64,000 nucleotides of DNA from positions 20,549,128-20,613,127 of the forward strand of contig CM035156.1 in assembly GCA_020205615.1 (NCBI GenBank). Direction: 5' to 3'. The notes below the pieces were generated by a model that was given only the letters and a program-made list of their open reading frames with translations, had not been told where the DNA came from and did no database searches. Positions 26,023 to 37,344 of the stretch are shown in pieces (position 1 is the stretch's first letter; each line of letters begins with the position of its first letter). The stretch is from Panax quinquefolius. Taxonomy: Eukaryota > Streptophyta > Magnoliopsida > Apiales > Araliaceae. A program made the translations under genes and the position numbers.

Positions 26023-26239
26023 AGGGGGTTTAGAATGTATCAATAATCTGTGGTTTAGCTTGTGGATAAGCTGCGAAGAGGTGCACATCGCTATTGCTTT
26101 GGATGTGAGGCTATTATCTTTGGAGTAACAAAAAAAGTTAAAAAAATGAAGGAGAAAATGAAACCTTACCCTTTTACAAATAGAAATAGCCAAAGCAAAA
26201 CCAAAGCAATAGCCTCACATCCAAAGGGTAAGAGGGGGC
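26023..26239. other. Junction filler with inverted repeat
   Basis: About 217 bp between the inverted LTR and the integrase, not matching either. It contains a perfect 19-bp inverted pair: AATAGCCTCACATCCAAAG near 26208-26226 and its complement near 26095-26113. A shorter inner pair, TTACCCTTT/AAAGGGTAA, is also present. Its origin is unknown; it could be repair filler or a small foldback insertion. Confidence 0.5.
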
Positions 26240-26878
26240 CATCCTGGGAGTACCAAAATGTATCATGATATTCGACATACATTTTGGTGGAATAATATGA
26301 AGAGAGAGATCGCAGAGTTTATCTCGAGGTGTTTAACCTGTCAACGTGTAAAGGCAGAGCATCAAGTGCCAAAGGGTCCATTGCAACCACTTGAGATTCT
26401 GGAATGGAAGTGGGAACACATTACAATGGATTTCGTTACAGGTCTTCCCAAAGTTTCTCAAGGCATAGATGCGATTTGGGTTATTATTGATAGATTAACC
26501 AAGTCTGCTCATTTCTTGCCGATACGTGAGACTTATTCCCTTGAACGTCTTGCTCGTATGTACGTGAATGAGATTGTAAGATTGCATGGCATGCCAGTAT
26601 CCATAGTTTCAGATCGTGACCCAAGATTCACTTTAAGATTTTAGGTTAGCTTGCAAAAAGCTATGGGCACGGATTTACGATTCAATTCAGCATACCATCC
26701 TCAAACGGACGGACAATCAGAGAGGACTATTCAAACCCTTGAAGATCTATTAAGACTCTGTGTCCTAGATTTCAAAGCAAGTTGGGATAAGTACTTGCCA
26801 CTGGTGGAATTTTCCTATAACAACAGTTATCAAACAAGTATAGACATGGCTTCATTCGAGGCGTTGTATGGAAGAAAG
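26240..26878 (+). pseudogene. Gypsy integrase, N-terminal and core domains (Tekay)
   Basis: It opens at HPGSTKMYHD, the H2C2 zinc finger, with CLTCQRVKAEHQ. The DDE core follows: MDFVTGLP, IWVIIDRLTKSAHFLP, VSDRDPRFT, AYHPQTDGQSERTIQTLEDLLR and ALYGRKC. The first Asp, second Asp and the Glu are all present. A conserved Trp after SDRDPRFTxRF is TAG (26642-26644), an in-frame stop. The frame is otherwise open until the solo LTR insertion at 26879. Upstream RNase H is missing. Confidence 0.85.
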
Positions 26879-29522
26879 TGTGACGCCCCCAAAATAGGTC
26901 CATTCCATCCAACCCATTCTGAGTCGCCAAATACATGGTACAGAAATAACTACAACTTTATTAATACATTTGTCGTGCAAAATATGACAACATATATACT
27001 GTGAGTTTAAATACAATTATTGTCTTCTAGACAATATCCACACGCAAATAAATCCCCATAAAATTATTGATACATTATTTTACAAAAATGGTGAGGACTA
27101 CTAAACAACTCTCTCTAGAACCTTCATTCCATACCCCACTAGTACTTTTGCATTCTCGCCTCCCGAGAAGAAAAATGGAACAAAAGGAAAAGGGTGAGCT
27201 CAACTAGCCCGAAGAAGAATATTATGACTAAGATAATATACAACAAATTATCGTTAGTCTTCAACGAGGAAAAATCTAATAGAATACAATAGACAACCCA
27301 GGTTTTAAATCAATCTTCGCAATGAAAATAATAATTCATTAGAAGAGTTAAGTAGAGAATGCAAACTACTATCTTCATGTATGAATTTAAAAGTTCATCG
27401 CCTATCTTTTATCCTGTAATATCAATTAATATATATCCGAATCAAATATTCATCTTTTTGCACTACTGAGCCAAAGATATTCATCGATTGATCATGTTCA
27501 TCTAAACACACTGCTCATCTTTTGCACTACGGGCCAAAGATATTTATCGAAAATCATTCATCTTTGCACTACTGAGCCAAAGATATTCAATAATATCATC
27601 ATTTAAGGCCGAGGATGATAAAAATATTTTAAAAGAAACGAATCCAATTGAAACAAAATACAAGGATTAAGGATTAAGGATTAGTACTTTGTTTTATCCA
27701 TGTCCAAAAATACCTCAAAATAATCATAGTGTTGTAAAATTCAAGAATGATCAAAACATGGATACAATCAAAGCTAGTATCCGAATAGATATTTTGGGAC
27801 GAAAAGGAAAATTTTCATTTTTCGATGAATAGTCTTATTGATTGTGAATAGAATCAGTATCGTTAATAGTCAGATCGTGTGAATAGTAACCCCAGACACC
27901 AAAAGTTCCAAATTTGATAAAAACTTCGGATCAATATTTGAAGATAATGATATTGAAGAAATAATATCATTACGAAAAAAAAAATATCCCTTACCTCGAA
28001 AGATCGATTTCTAAATTTGAAACATCGGATATAGGCTATAACTTGAACTTGCATCGTATAGCAATACTCAAAATATACTCAAAATACTCACAAGAATACG
28101 CTCGATAATATAGAGAGAGAAAACTTCAGTTTCTGGTGTGATTTTCAATTCTAACCTAAGCACCCTATTTATAGGAAAATGCTTAGAACACCAAAGTAGA
28201 AAATTTAATATAATAATAATATATATATACAAATTTGTCTACGCACCTAGAACCAACTGAATTCAGTAACTTGCATGTGTTTAATGAGGCTAACCAAACA
28301 CAAAAACGTTTTTGTTAATTAAAACAATTAAAATTTCCAAAAATCAATTATTTCGGAGCTTCAGAACTTCAATAATTCACAATAAATAGCCCTTTTGTCA
28401 GAAAATTCAAAACAGGAATTGTCAGAAAATAACTCTTTATAGGAAATTCAATTCTCTACAACTTTACAGAAGAAAGTTTTTCCAAATTCCAAACAGGAAT
28501 TGACCGAAAATCACAAACCAAGGCGATTTTACAAGCTATAATCAAATTTCTACGATCAGGTTGTGTCCAACACATAAAATATGTGTTAAACATTTAATGC
28601 CACAAAATACTCTTCCTCCTCATATACTCATATATCCCACATTCATTATAAAAATATCACCGTTAATATATTATTAAAATAATATATTTAAATGAATTAT
28701 TTTATCGTAAAAAGATAAAATATTAATTTTCAACAACCGGTCACATTAAAAAAATTCCATCTATATCCACATAAAATCAATATTTTTCTCATCATATGAA
28801 TCAATAATTAATTATTCACAAATAATATTACGAGAATCACAATATTGACAACCGTGCGGTTCCCGAAAGAGGGCTTTCAATAAGGATCTCTCTCCTTCTG
28901 CGGCAATTATGATTAGATGACCAAACCTCTCCTTAGATGTAACTTTCTAGACATTGCCAATAATGTTATCTAATAATATTATTCGAGATAATATGAATTA
29001 TTTCTTCGATAATAGAAAATACTTGTGCGATGACAAATATTAAAACAACGATAATATAAAATATCAACGCAACAATTATTGAATCAATAAAATAAAATAC
29101 TAAATAAGAATTATCGTAATAATTATTGAGTAGTGCCTTCTTTACGTAAGAATCAATAATTGGTGCAATACTGCAAGTGTCTTCTTGTGTTTTTAACCAC
29201 CGAAGTATTTTAACAAAGATTAATAGTGAATAACTACTACGTTATTTTTAAACAACTTATATTTATCGTTTTCTTCATCCAATCGCTTTCCGTTATGGGG
29301 TTCACAAAAGATCGCTACTAAATCGCATTTATATTCCCAAACAAAGAAGAATATTCCACGACCAAACGAATATTCCCCGACAACAATGAATATTTTATAA
29401 CCACTTGCTTATTTTAAAATATTTGCGTATTTTACCCATAACTATCCACATTAATCAAATCAACCCTTACTATTTCAAAATAGAGAAAATTAAATTTCAT
29501 TAATAATAAGTTGGGGTCTTAC
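26879..29522 (-). mobile_element. Solo LTR of the same Tekay family inserted in the integrase
   Basis: Begins TGTGACGCCCCC and ends GGGTCTTAC, i.e. one complete ~2.6-kb LTR in minus orientation with no internal domain. The left flank is GAAAG (26874-26878) and the right flank GAAAAG. This fits a 5-bp GAAAG target duplication with one extra A and a missing terminal LTR base. The interrupted host codons GRK-CRSP resume on the right side. It implies insertion followed by LTR-LTR recombination. Confidence 0.85.
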
Positions 29523-30153
29523 GAAAAGTGTCGTTCTCCAAAGATCTTTGGGGCGAGGTGGGAGAAACAACGTTGTTAGGACGAATTAAGATGGCATGAC
29601 TCGAAAAGATCCAAATGATTTGACAACGATTCAAACTTCACAAGATCGACAAAAGAGTTATCTTGATCTTCATAGAAAGGGCGTGGAGTTTAATATTGGA
29701 GATCATGTATTGTTACGTGTTGCTCCATGGAAGGGAGTTACAAGATTTGGAAAGAGAGGAAAGCTTAATCCAAGATTCGTTGGTCCATTTGAGATTCTTG
29801 ACCGAATAGGAAACGTGGCCTATAGACTCGCATTACCTCCAAACATGTCTCGTGTTCATAATGTTTTTTATATATCTATGCTTCGTAAATTTGTGAAAGA
29901 CCCGAACCACATTATTGCGTTAGAACCAGACGAGATAGCCGAAGATTTAACATACGAGGAGGTACCTGTTAAGATCTTGGATAGGAAAGAACATGTCCTA
30001 CGCACCAAGGTTATACCACAAGTTAAGGTTTTGTGGAGGAACCATGCTATTGAAGAAATGACCTGGGAGTTGGAATCGGAAATGAAAACGAAGTTCCCTC
30101 ACCTGTTCGAAACACCAGGTACGTACGTCAATTTTGAAGATGAAATTTTATAA
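29523..30153 (+). pseudogene. Integrase C-terminus and chromodomain (Tekay)
   Basis: Continues the interrupted integrase: KCRSP, then a frame-broken stretch. An open part (from about 29596) follows: DRQKSYLDLHRKGVEFNIGD, GKRGKLNPRFVGPFEIL, YRLALPPNMSRVHNVFYISM. The tail LTYEEVPVKILDRKEHVLRTK, VKVLWRNHAIEEMTWELESE and FPHLFETPGT is a typical chromodomain-like end of Tekay/Del integrases, which target heterochromatin in this lineage. The stop lies 12 bases before the LTR, next to the polypurine tract. Confidence 0.85.
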
Positions 30154-30164
30154 GGAGGGGAGGT
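30152..30164 (+). promoter_or_regulatory. Polypurine tract
   Basis: AAGGAGGGGAGGT directly abuts the TG of the 3' LTR at 30165, the position needed for plus-strand priming. Confidence 0.85.
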
Positions 30165-32625
30165 TGTAAGACCCCAACTTATTATAAATAAATTAAATTT
30201 TCCTCTATTCATTATTCTAAATTAATAAGGGTTAATTTGATATAATGCTTTGGTTATGGGTGAAATGTGCAAAGTTTATAAAATAAGCAAGTGGTTATAA
30301 AATATTCATTTCTGTCGGGGAATATTCGTTTGGTCGTGGAATATTCTTTTTGTCGGGAATCTCCGTACGACGGCGCAGTCATTTGTGGGCCCCATAACGG
30401 AAAACAGTTGGATGAAAGAAAATGACAAAGATTGAGTTTTATAAATAACGACATAAATTGTTACCGTTAACACTATTGGGTTACCTGGTGGTTAAAATAT
30501 AGTAATATGCGTGGTTGACAAGAGAAGCCTGTGATATTGCAAAGATTGTTGAATTATTGATTCGTACGTAAGAAGACACCACTCACCACTCAATAATTGT
30601 TACAGTAGTTACTGTTCAATATTTTATGTTATTGATTCAATAATTGTTGCATTGTTAGTTTATATTATTATTGTTTCAATAATTGTCATTTACACAAGTT
30701 TTTTTTCATTATCGATCAATAATTCATATTATTTGAATAATATTATTAGATAACATTATTGGCAATGTCTAGAAAGTTCTTAAGGAGAGGATAGGTCATC
30801 TAATTGCTCGGCGCCAGTAAGGAGAAATCCTTATTGAAAGCCCCCTCTTTCCTGGAACTACCGGTTGTCATAATTGTGATTCTGTAATATTATTTATAAA
30901 TAATTAATTATTGATTCATATGATAAGAAAATATTTATTTGATGTAGATATAAATGATGGTTTTATTTATTTTATGTGGTTATAAATGAAGGAATTAATG
31001 CTGAGGTGTTTTATCAGTATTTTGTCGGACTGGAAGTATTAAAAATCACCCGTTTATGGATTTCGGATATTTTATGTTTGGAATTTGGAAAAAACTCAAA
31101 GCTACAAAGTTGTAGAGAATTCGATTTCAGGCAGAATGGACATAAAATTCGTATTTTTCAGATAAACGGGCTATTTTCAATGAATTGTTGAAGTTTCAGA
31201 GAATAAAATGATTTTTATTAAATTATAGGTGGGACCCACTTTTATTCTAACACATGTGGGCTGCTAATTTGGGTAAAGGATGGCTGGTGGTTGAATTGGT
31301 CTTTAGGCATACGTAGAAATGAGTTTTGTAATAATAATATTTTATTAATTTAGTCTCCTTTGGCGTTCTAGCATTTTCCTATAAATAGACGCTTAGGTTA
31401 GAATTAAAAATCACACCAGAAATAAGTTTTCTTTCTCTCTATATTGTCGAGCGTATTTTAGTGAGTATTTTGATACTTGGAGAGTTGTTATTCCGTACAA
31501 GTTTCTGTCGGCTTTATATCCGAAATTAAGTCAAAAGTACGGTTATTTTGAGGTAAGGGATGTTATTTTCTTCTTAAATGATATTACTTTCTTCAATATC
31601 ATTATACCAAAATATTGGTGAACTTTTTAATCAAATTTGGAACTTTTTGTGTCGGGGTTACTATTCACGAATACGGCACTATTCACCGAAAAATAAAATT
31701 TCTTCTTTTTGTCCAAAATGTCTATTTTGGCTACTATCTTTGATTGTATCCATGTTTTGATCTTTATTTTGAGTTCTGTTTCACAATTGGTTATTTTGAA
31801 GTATTATTGATCTTGGATAAACTATATACGAATCCCTAATATTTTTCTTTCTGTCTCACTGGATTCGTTTTCTTTAAAATATTTTTCATCATCCTCAGTC
31901 CTAAATGATGATATTACTGAATATCTTTGGCCTGTAGTGCAAAGATGAATGATTAATTGATGAATATCTTTGGCCCGTAGTGCAAAGATGAACAGGTGTT
32001 GAGATGAACATGACCAACTGGTGATACAAATGAATATCTTTGGCCTGTAGTGCAAAGATGAATATTGATTAAAGATGTATATTGATTGATGTTACAAGGA
32101 TAAAATATTGATGATGGACTCGTAAATATTAGAAGATAGTAGAATTCATTCTCTACGTGACTCTTCTAATGGATTGTTGTTTCCGATGTATCTGTTGATC
32201 TAAAACTTGTTGTCTATTATATTCTATCAGATTTTTCCCTGTTGAAGACTAATGATAATTTGTTGTATACTATCTTAGTCATAATATTCTTTATTGGGCT
32301 AGTTGAGCTCACCCTTTTCCTTTTTGTTCCATTTTTCTTCTCAGGAGGTGAGAACATAGTAGGATCGAGTCGGGGTATGGAGTAATGGTTCTAGAAAGAT
32401 GTTTTAATGAAATCCTCACTATTTCAAAAATAGTATTTGAATAATTGTAATGAGGACTTATTTATGTGTGGATATTGTCTGAAGACAATATTTGTATTTA
32501 AACTCATTAAGATGTATTGTCGTATTTCACACGACATTTGTATTATTGAAGTTATAGTTTGCTTTATGTACCATGTATTTGACGACTCAGAATAGGTGTT
32601 ATATACCTGTTTTGGGGGCGTCACA
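30165..32625 (+). repeat. Full 3' LTR of the Tekay element
   Basis: 2461 bp, starting TGTAAGACCCC and ending GGGGGCGTCACA (TG..CA). It shares the hairpin triplet (about 31922-32065) and the GTGAATAGT-type repeats with the other two copies. A TATA-like CCTATAAATAG occurs near 31378-31388, a plausible promoter. Confidence 0.88.
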
Positions 32626-33471
32626 TTTACTCCATTTCAAAGTCGACTCTCAGTTAAATCATCTTTTCCAAAATATAATTGATTCAAATGAATTTGTTGA
32701 TTTATAGTGAATTTTTGAGATTTTGTGTGTGCAATTAATTGGGTGTAGGTAAAATGTTATTTATAGTTATTTTAGTTTCAAAGTTAAAGATGCATTTTAA
32801 AATTTAAAATTTTATACTGGGTAGAAACAATAATAAGATTTGATGTCCAGAATTTAATCCCTTGACTAGGAAGTAGAACCAAAATGGGATCCTGCCTGTT
32901 AGGCTCAATCTTACTAAGTATATGTGGTTACCACCTGTAACCATACTAAGTATCTAGCCCAATCTTAGCTTGTTGGGCTCTTTGTGGATAATTTAAACCC
33001 AATAAGGTCGTGGCTTAAAATATCCTTAACCTATCACAAATGGAAGAATCCACCGAATTTACCTGTCCCATGTTGATGATTGTTGAAAAATTCCACCATT
33101 TTATGAATCCACACCCATGTAGTGTTCAACGGGAGTGCTTAGCATGAATTTAATTTTTGTCAATTGATCAATACAGTATCGACACGTAGGTCGAGTTATG
33201 TTTTTTTTCTGCGTGTCAATATTGTATTGGTTAACTGATCAACTTACCGTTAATCGGATCCGTGCTCAACAATCCTTCTTTTTCCTAAGATTTCTTTTTA
33301 TATTTTGAGTAAATCATCAAGTATTTATCTTTCTCATTTATTGTGAAAAAACTATAAAATTATTGTTTACCTTGTACATAAAGGTAGTGATGTCATAATA
33401 GTACTCGTCCATACAAACTTTTTTTTTAATCCTCGTCTTTGGCTTTCAAAAACGTTTAAGGTGTCATAAAA
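32626..33471. other. Spacer between the two gypsy elements
   Basis: About 850 bp of AT-rich intergenic sequence without recognisable genes. A TCAATTGATCAATA stretch near 33161-33174 recalls ATTGATCAATTGATCAA near 16795, so a shared dispersed repeat is possible. Confidence 0.4.
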
Positions 33472-33476
33472 TTAAT
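33472..33476. repeat. Target site duplication, left (TTAAT)
   Basis: TTAAT immediately before the LTR at 33477. It is identical to the five bases after the other LTR at 44315-44319. Confidence 0.9.
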
Positions 33477-34108
33477 TGTTAACGCCAAGATCTTTCTCCA
33501 CGTCCCAATCACCAAGACGCGTTCAATATCCTGCACAGTTCAACAAGTCAACACCAAAAGCTTGCGACTACCGACCACGAGGGATAGCTCCGGCGCGAGA
33601 GTCGATCAAAGATCACAAGGTCAACAATGGAGAGAAAAATATTATCTAATGCCTGAGAGAGATAGATTAAGAATTCTATTGAAATGTGTGTGTTACTTAC
33701 CCTCTTATGTGATCTTAGCCCCATGCATTCTCCACTCCCGGTTTACCGTGCCACCCACCACCTCCTGACACCTTTTTCCCTCACTTACGGTCACTTCAAA
33801 GAAAGTAAATAGATCTACTTTCACACCTTCTTTATTCTTGTTTGCCACCGCCAAAATTATCTCGAGTCTCATCCTCATTAATGCCATGCAGCAAAGTGGC
33901 AGACACAATAGTCAACTGTCATTTGGCATAATGATTACTGGTCAAAGTTGGGTTAAGTGACAATTTGTATAATGGGCCAATATAATGACTAAGCCCAAAT
34001 AATAGAAATGACCCAAGTGACCGGATCCAACCATGACTTAGCATAACATGATCCAAGGGAGGAGCCCAATAAGTTCGGCCCAATAAGGAAAAGGATTATG
34101 GCCCAACA
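33477..34108 (-). repeat. 3' LTR of the Tat element
   Basis: 632 bp, TGTTAACGCC..GGCCCAACA on the plus strand. From about 33972 to the end it is the same as the other copy; the first ~480 bp show many substitutions and indels. Confidence 0.92.
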
Positions 34109-34122
34109 TTACCCCCTAGTCT
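34109..34122 (-). promoter_or_regulatory. Polypurine tract of the Tat element
   Basis: Read on the minus strand, ACTAGGGGGTAA abuts the LTR start TGTTGGGCC. It is short but correctly placed. Confidence 0.6.
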
Positions 34123-34395
34123 TATATTAAACAGGGTGTTTAATGAAAGACTATAAACAGTATAGGCCCAGGACGTAACCAACTATGATAAGTCATAAGA
34201 GATCCAAAGTGAAACTTGCCAAAGCCCATCAAAATCGACCCAAATTGTTATCAGGTATAGAAGTGAGAAGCCCAATAGACGCAAGCCCACATAGGTGAAG
34301 ATATTTAGGTCTAAAACGGACGAAACCTCTTCCCATTCATCAAGATTTGCAATTGAATTAAATGTGCCACCCCTTAATTACTGGTAACCACAAGA

Positions 34396-34402
34396 TATAA
34401 AG
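34396..34402 (+). promoter_or_regulatory. TATA box of the antisense gene
   Basis: TATAAAG lies ~110 bases before the ATG at 34509, with a CT-rich leader between (CTTTCTTCTTCTCTGC). This is the expected layout of a plant promoter, and it lies inside the retrotransposon pointing opposite to pol. Confidence 0.55.
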
Positions 34403-34508
34403 GTAAACTTTACCAATTCTGACGGTTTTACCTGCTAATTCGAAATTTGAACCTTAGAGCTTTCTTCTTCTCTGCAAATTTCTTTCTCTGCTTCACAAAA
34501 TCTTAACA

Positions 34509-37010
34509 ATGGTGACCGAAACCTCTGGTCAGAACTCTCCTCTTCGTGTAACTCCTATCAGTATCGTTTCTCCCAACCCAAACCCTAACCAAGAGGGTTC
34601 GAGTTCCAACCCCCAATCAACCACCATGGGGGGAAACCCTTCTCTGATCTCCTCTACCTCTGATTTCTTCAAGGATGGGGAACAATTCCCTAATGCCAAC
34701 ATCCGTTCCTCGGTCACGGAATCTGAAATATGCATGCTCAGGACTCGTTATCGATTCCTATGTGTACGCTGATAAGGGCCCCTGCTCCTGAAGAGCATAT
34801 GTACCAATGACCGGACGGTTGGGTCGCCACGCCTGTCACTCTTCCGAAAAGGGGGGTTCGCCACCTCTCCATGTCTTCATCATTACCCTCCTAGGGTTTA
34901 TAGGAGTGGGCTTCACCAGATTAGTGCCCAACTCCTACATCCACATCTTGGCATTTATTGCCTTTTTCCATGAACTAGGGATTGCTCCTCTGTCGATATC
35001 TTCTTCACCCTCTTTCTCTACATTGGTAGGTCTCGAGAACGAGGCTTCAAAGTGTTAAGCAAGCAATCTCCTCGACCCAACACCAGTTTTGAGAGAGATC
35101 CTCGATGGATACTCCTTCCAAAGAACAAGGGTTGGCATGAGAAGTGGTTTTCATCACGACCTGAGATCTCTTCTCTTCAGACTGGACTACCTCTGACCGG
35201 GTCTCTGCTGACTTTGGAGACATATCCGAAGAACGGGTAAGGGAGATGGCAGACTTCTTGAGGAAGATTCCTCCAAAAGAATGGAGTTTCACACTTCTGA
35301 CCAAACAAGCCTGGTTATACAACCACAAATGTAAGTTTTGAATAACTTTGTAACATAATTTTTGAGCTATATATGTGATACAGGTTCTGATACGTGGTTT
35401 TTTGCAGTGTCTCTGATCAAACCGACTCCCCTGGAGGTGAGAGACCTGGAAGATTTTTTGGCAGGGATGAATGCATATGCAAGTGAAAAGCATCCGGCCG
35501 AAGAATCTTCCCAGGTTAACCCCCCTACTGCCGACCCACCAACTTCTTCCCTTCAAACTGACGAACCTCAAACTGACGAACCCAACATACCCGAAGAAAA
35601 CCTCAGACCTCGCCGAAGAAAGAGATCCGCCAAACGATCCAAAACCACCCAATCAGAAACAAACCCTGAAAGTGACCCTGAAACAGTTCCCGAACCCCAA
35701 ACAACCTTCTCAACCAATCCCAATCCTCCAACCTCTGAACCTACCCCGGTGAGGAGGAGCCTACTCGATATTCCTTTGCACGATCGGGCTAAGGTCCTTC
35801 GTGTAAAGAAAATAAGAACCAAGATAACCCCCGACTGTCGAAGAGCTTCGAGTCCCTACCTCTTCTACCGTACATCCTCCTCCGACCACATCCACAGAAA
35901 CCCACGTGCCTGACAATGAACCAACCGGGTCGATCCTCACTCCTTCCCGAAAAAAAAATGACCCATCGACATCCACCGTTCATCTCCTCGCTCCTTCGCT
36001 TAACTCCTGAACGCATACCGCCTCGATCTCCTTCTCCCGAAACCATACACGCAGACCCGCTAAGTCGCGAAGAACCTCCGCTTCTCCTCCAAGACAACCA
36101 ACTACCGAATTGATCGGACGCCATGGCCTCTCCAATAATGTGGCCCCACTCAATGCCTATTTTCCTTCCAACTGCTCAACACCTTTGTTACGTGAAACCG
36201 ACGATCATCGGTTCGGAACAATTCGAATGGGGATCTACTCAAATGAAGGCATGAGCTACTTGCGAAGGTAAACGAGTATCTTCTTTATTTACGAATTTAT
36301 CTCGCATACTTATATATCTCGAAAACCGATCAAATGGTATTGGAAACACATAGGCCAATGCGGTGTTCGGACGTCTTCGTCCAAGGTTTCTCGAAGCCGA
36401 ATCGGAAGAAGAGACCTTGAGGAAGGAGAATGCCATGCTGAATTCTACCTTGGCGAAGGAGAAAACTCAACGTGAATGCCTTCTTCATACAAATGAAGGT
36501 CTTCAAAAAGAGTTAGCCCAAGCCAAAGGAGATGTGAAGGCCTCCAAGGAAGAAAGTCAAGTCAACCAAAGCACAAAGACGAGGAGATCGTCAAAATGAA
36601 TGTTGACTTGGTTCGGAGGAGCGAGATAAGGATGGAGAAGATCGAGGAATTAAAGGTCGATGCTAAGATCTTAACCAAGACTATCCATAAAATTTGGAGG
36701 CGTGAGAGACTCGTCACACGAATAAAGCGCTATTTCAAACTCGAAGAAAATCCGAGAACTCAAAGCTCTTGGGACCTTGGGCCCCTTTAATCAAACGACC
36801 TTCGCAAACAAATACACTGAAGAAAATCTTAACTTCTGACGAAATCAATCGGGAAATAATGAAGATATACTCCGAGGAGTTACGAAGCTTTGCAAAGTGA
36901 TGGCAAGGAGAAAGCCGTCTGCTGTGAACCTGGACCCATCCTTACTCGATTCTTCAGACGAAGAAGATGGCGCTGCTGATGTTCCTGTTTATGTCTTTTC
37001 TGATCTTTAA
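34509..37010 (+). pseudogene. Antisense extra ORF of the Tat element (gypsy-type transposon domain plus coiled coil)
   Basis: It runs opposite to gag-pol between the 3' LTR and integrase. The start is ATG 34509 (MVTETSGQNSPLRV). A globular part follows, broken by frameshifts: LIRAPAPEEHMYQ, HVFIITLLGFIGVGF, NSYIHILAFIAFFHELGIAPLS, FEDGS-free WILLPKNKGWHEKW and KIPPKEWSFTLLTKQAWLYNHK. This resembles the plant domain annotated as putative gypsy-type transposon (Transposase_28). An intron is likely from 35331 to 35383 or 35407. A Pro/Glu/Arg-rich linker (TDEPQTDEPN.., RRRKRSAKRSK) comes next. A heptad-like segment follows at 36363-36780 (EETLRKENAMLNSTLAKEK, LQKELAQAKGD). The end is LDSSDEEDGAADVPVYVFSDL, stop at 37008-37010. 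Function is unknown. No transposase active site was seen. Confidence 0.65.
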
Positions 37011-37344
37011 TTTACGGTATTTGTAAGAATTATCAATAGTGTAATTAAATTAAATATTAATGAAAATGGCTTCATTCCTTATGACTTCGGTATATTTATT
37101 TTCTGCCAATACTCCAATATTTATTTAAGTGAAAAGATGCACAAACCCCTTCATGGGCTGAACCCGAATTGTTAGGTAACAACTAAACATGCCTTATAAT
37201 AGATAAGATGAAGTGTAAGAATGAAGCTTCCTGAACTCAACACTTAGAAAAAATTTAGGTAATAAAGTAAAGGGATACTTATTAGTTACCGAAATGTGAG
37301 ATATATCTGCTTCATCAGGAATTTGTTTACCCCTAAAGGCCTAA

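Larger units (their letters stand above)
21350..32625. mobile_element. Rearranged Tekay/Del-type chromovirus (Ty3/gypsy) with inverted 5' half
   Basis: Order: + LTR 5' part (21350-22641); minus-strand RT, protease, gag and PBS (22642-25020); minus LTR 3' part (25023-26022); filler (26023-26239); + integrase (26240-30153) split by a reverse solo LTR (26879-29522); polypurine tract; full + LTR (30165-32625). The chromodomain-like tail, iMet-type PBS and long LTRs fit Tekay/Del. The five bases outside the two ends differ (CAACC and TTTAC), so it is not one intact insertion. About 270 bp of LTR and the RT C-terminus plus RNase H are missing at the joins. Either one element was inverted and deleted, or two elements recombined. 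Confidence 0.8.

Noticed and set aside
35047..36124. Minus-strand open segments of up to 201 residues in the Tat 3' region
   Set aside because: They mirror the plus-strand antisense gene, whose protein composition (domain, linker, coiled coil) is the coherent one.
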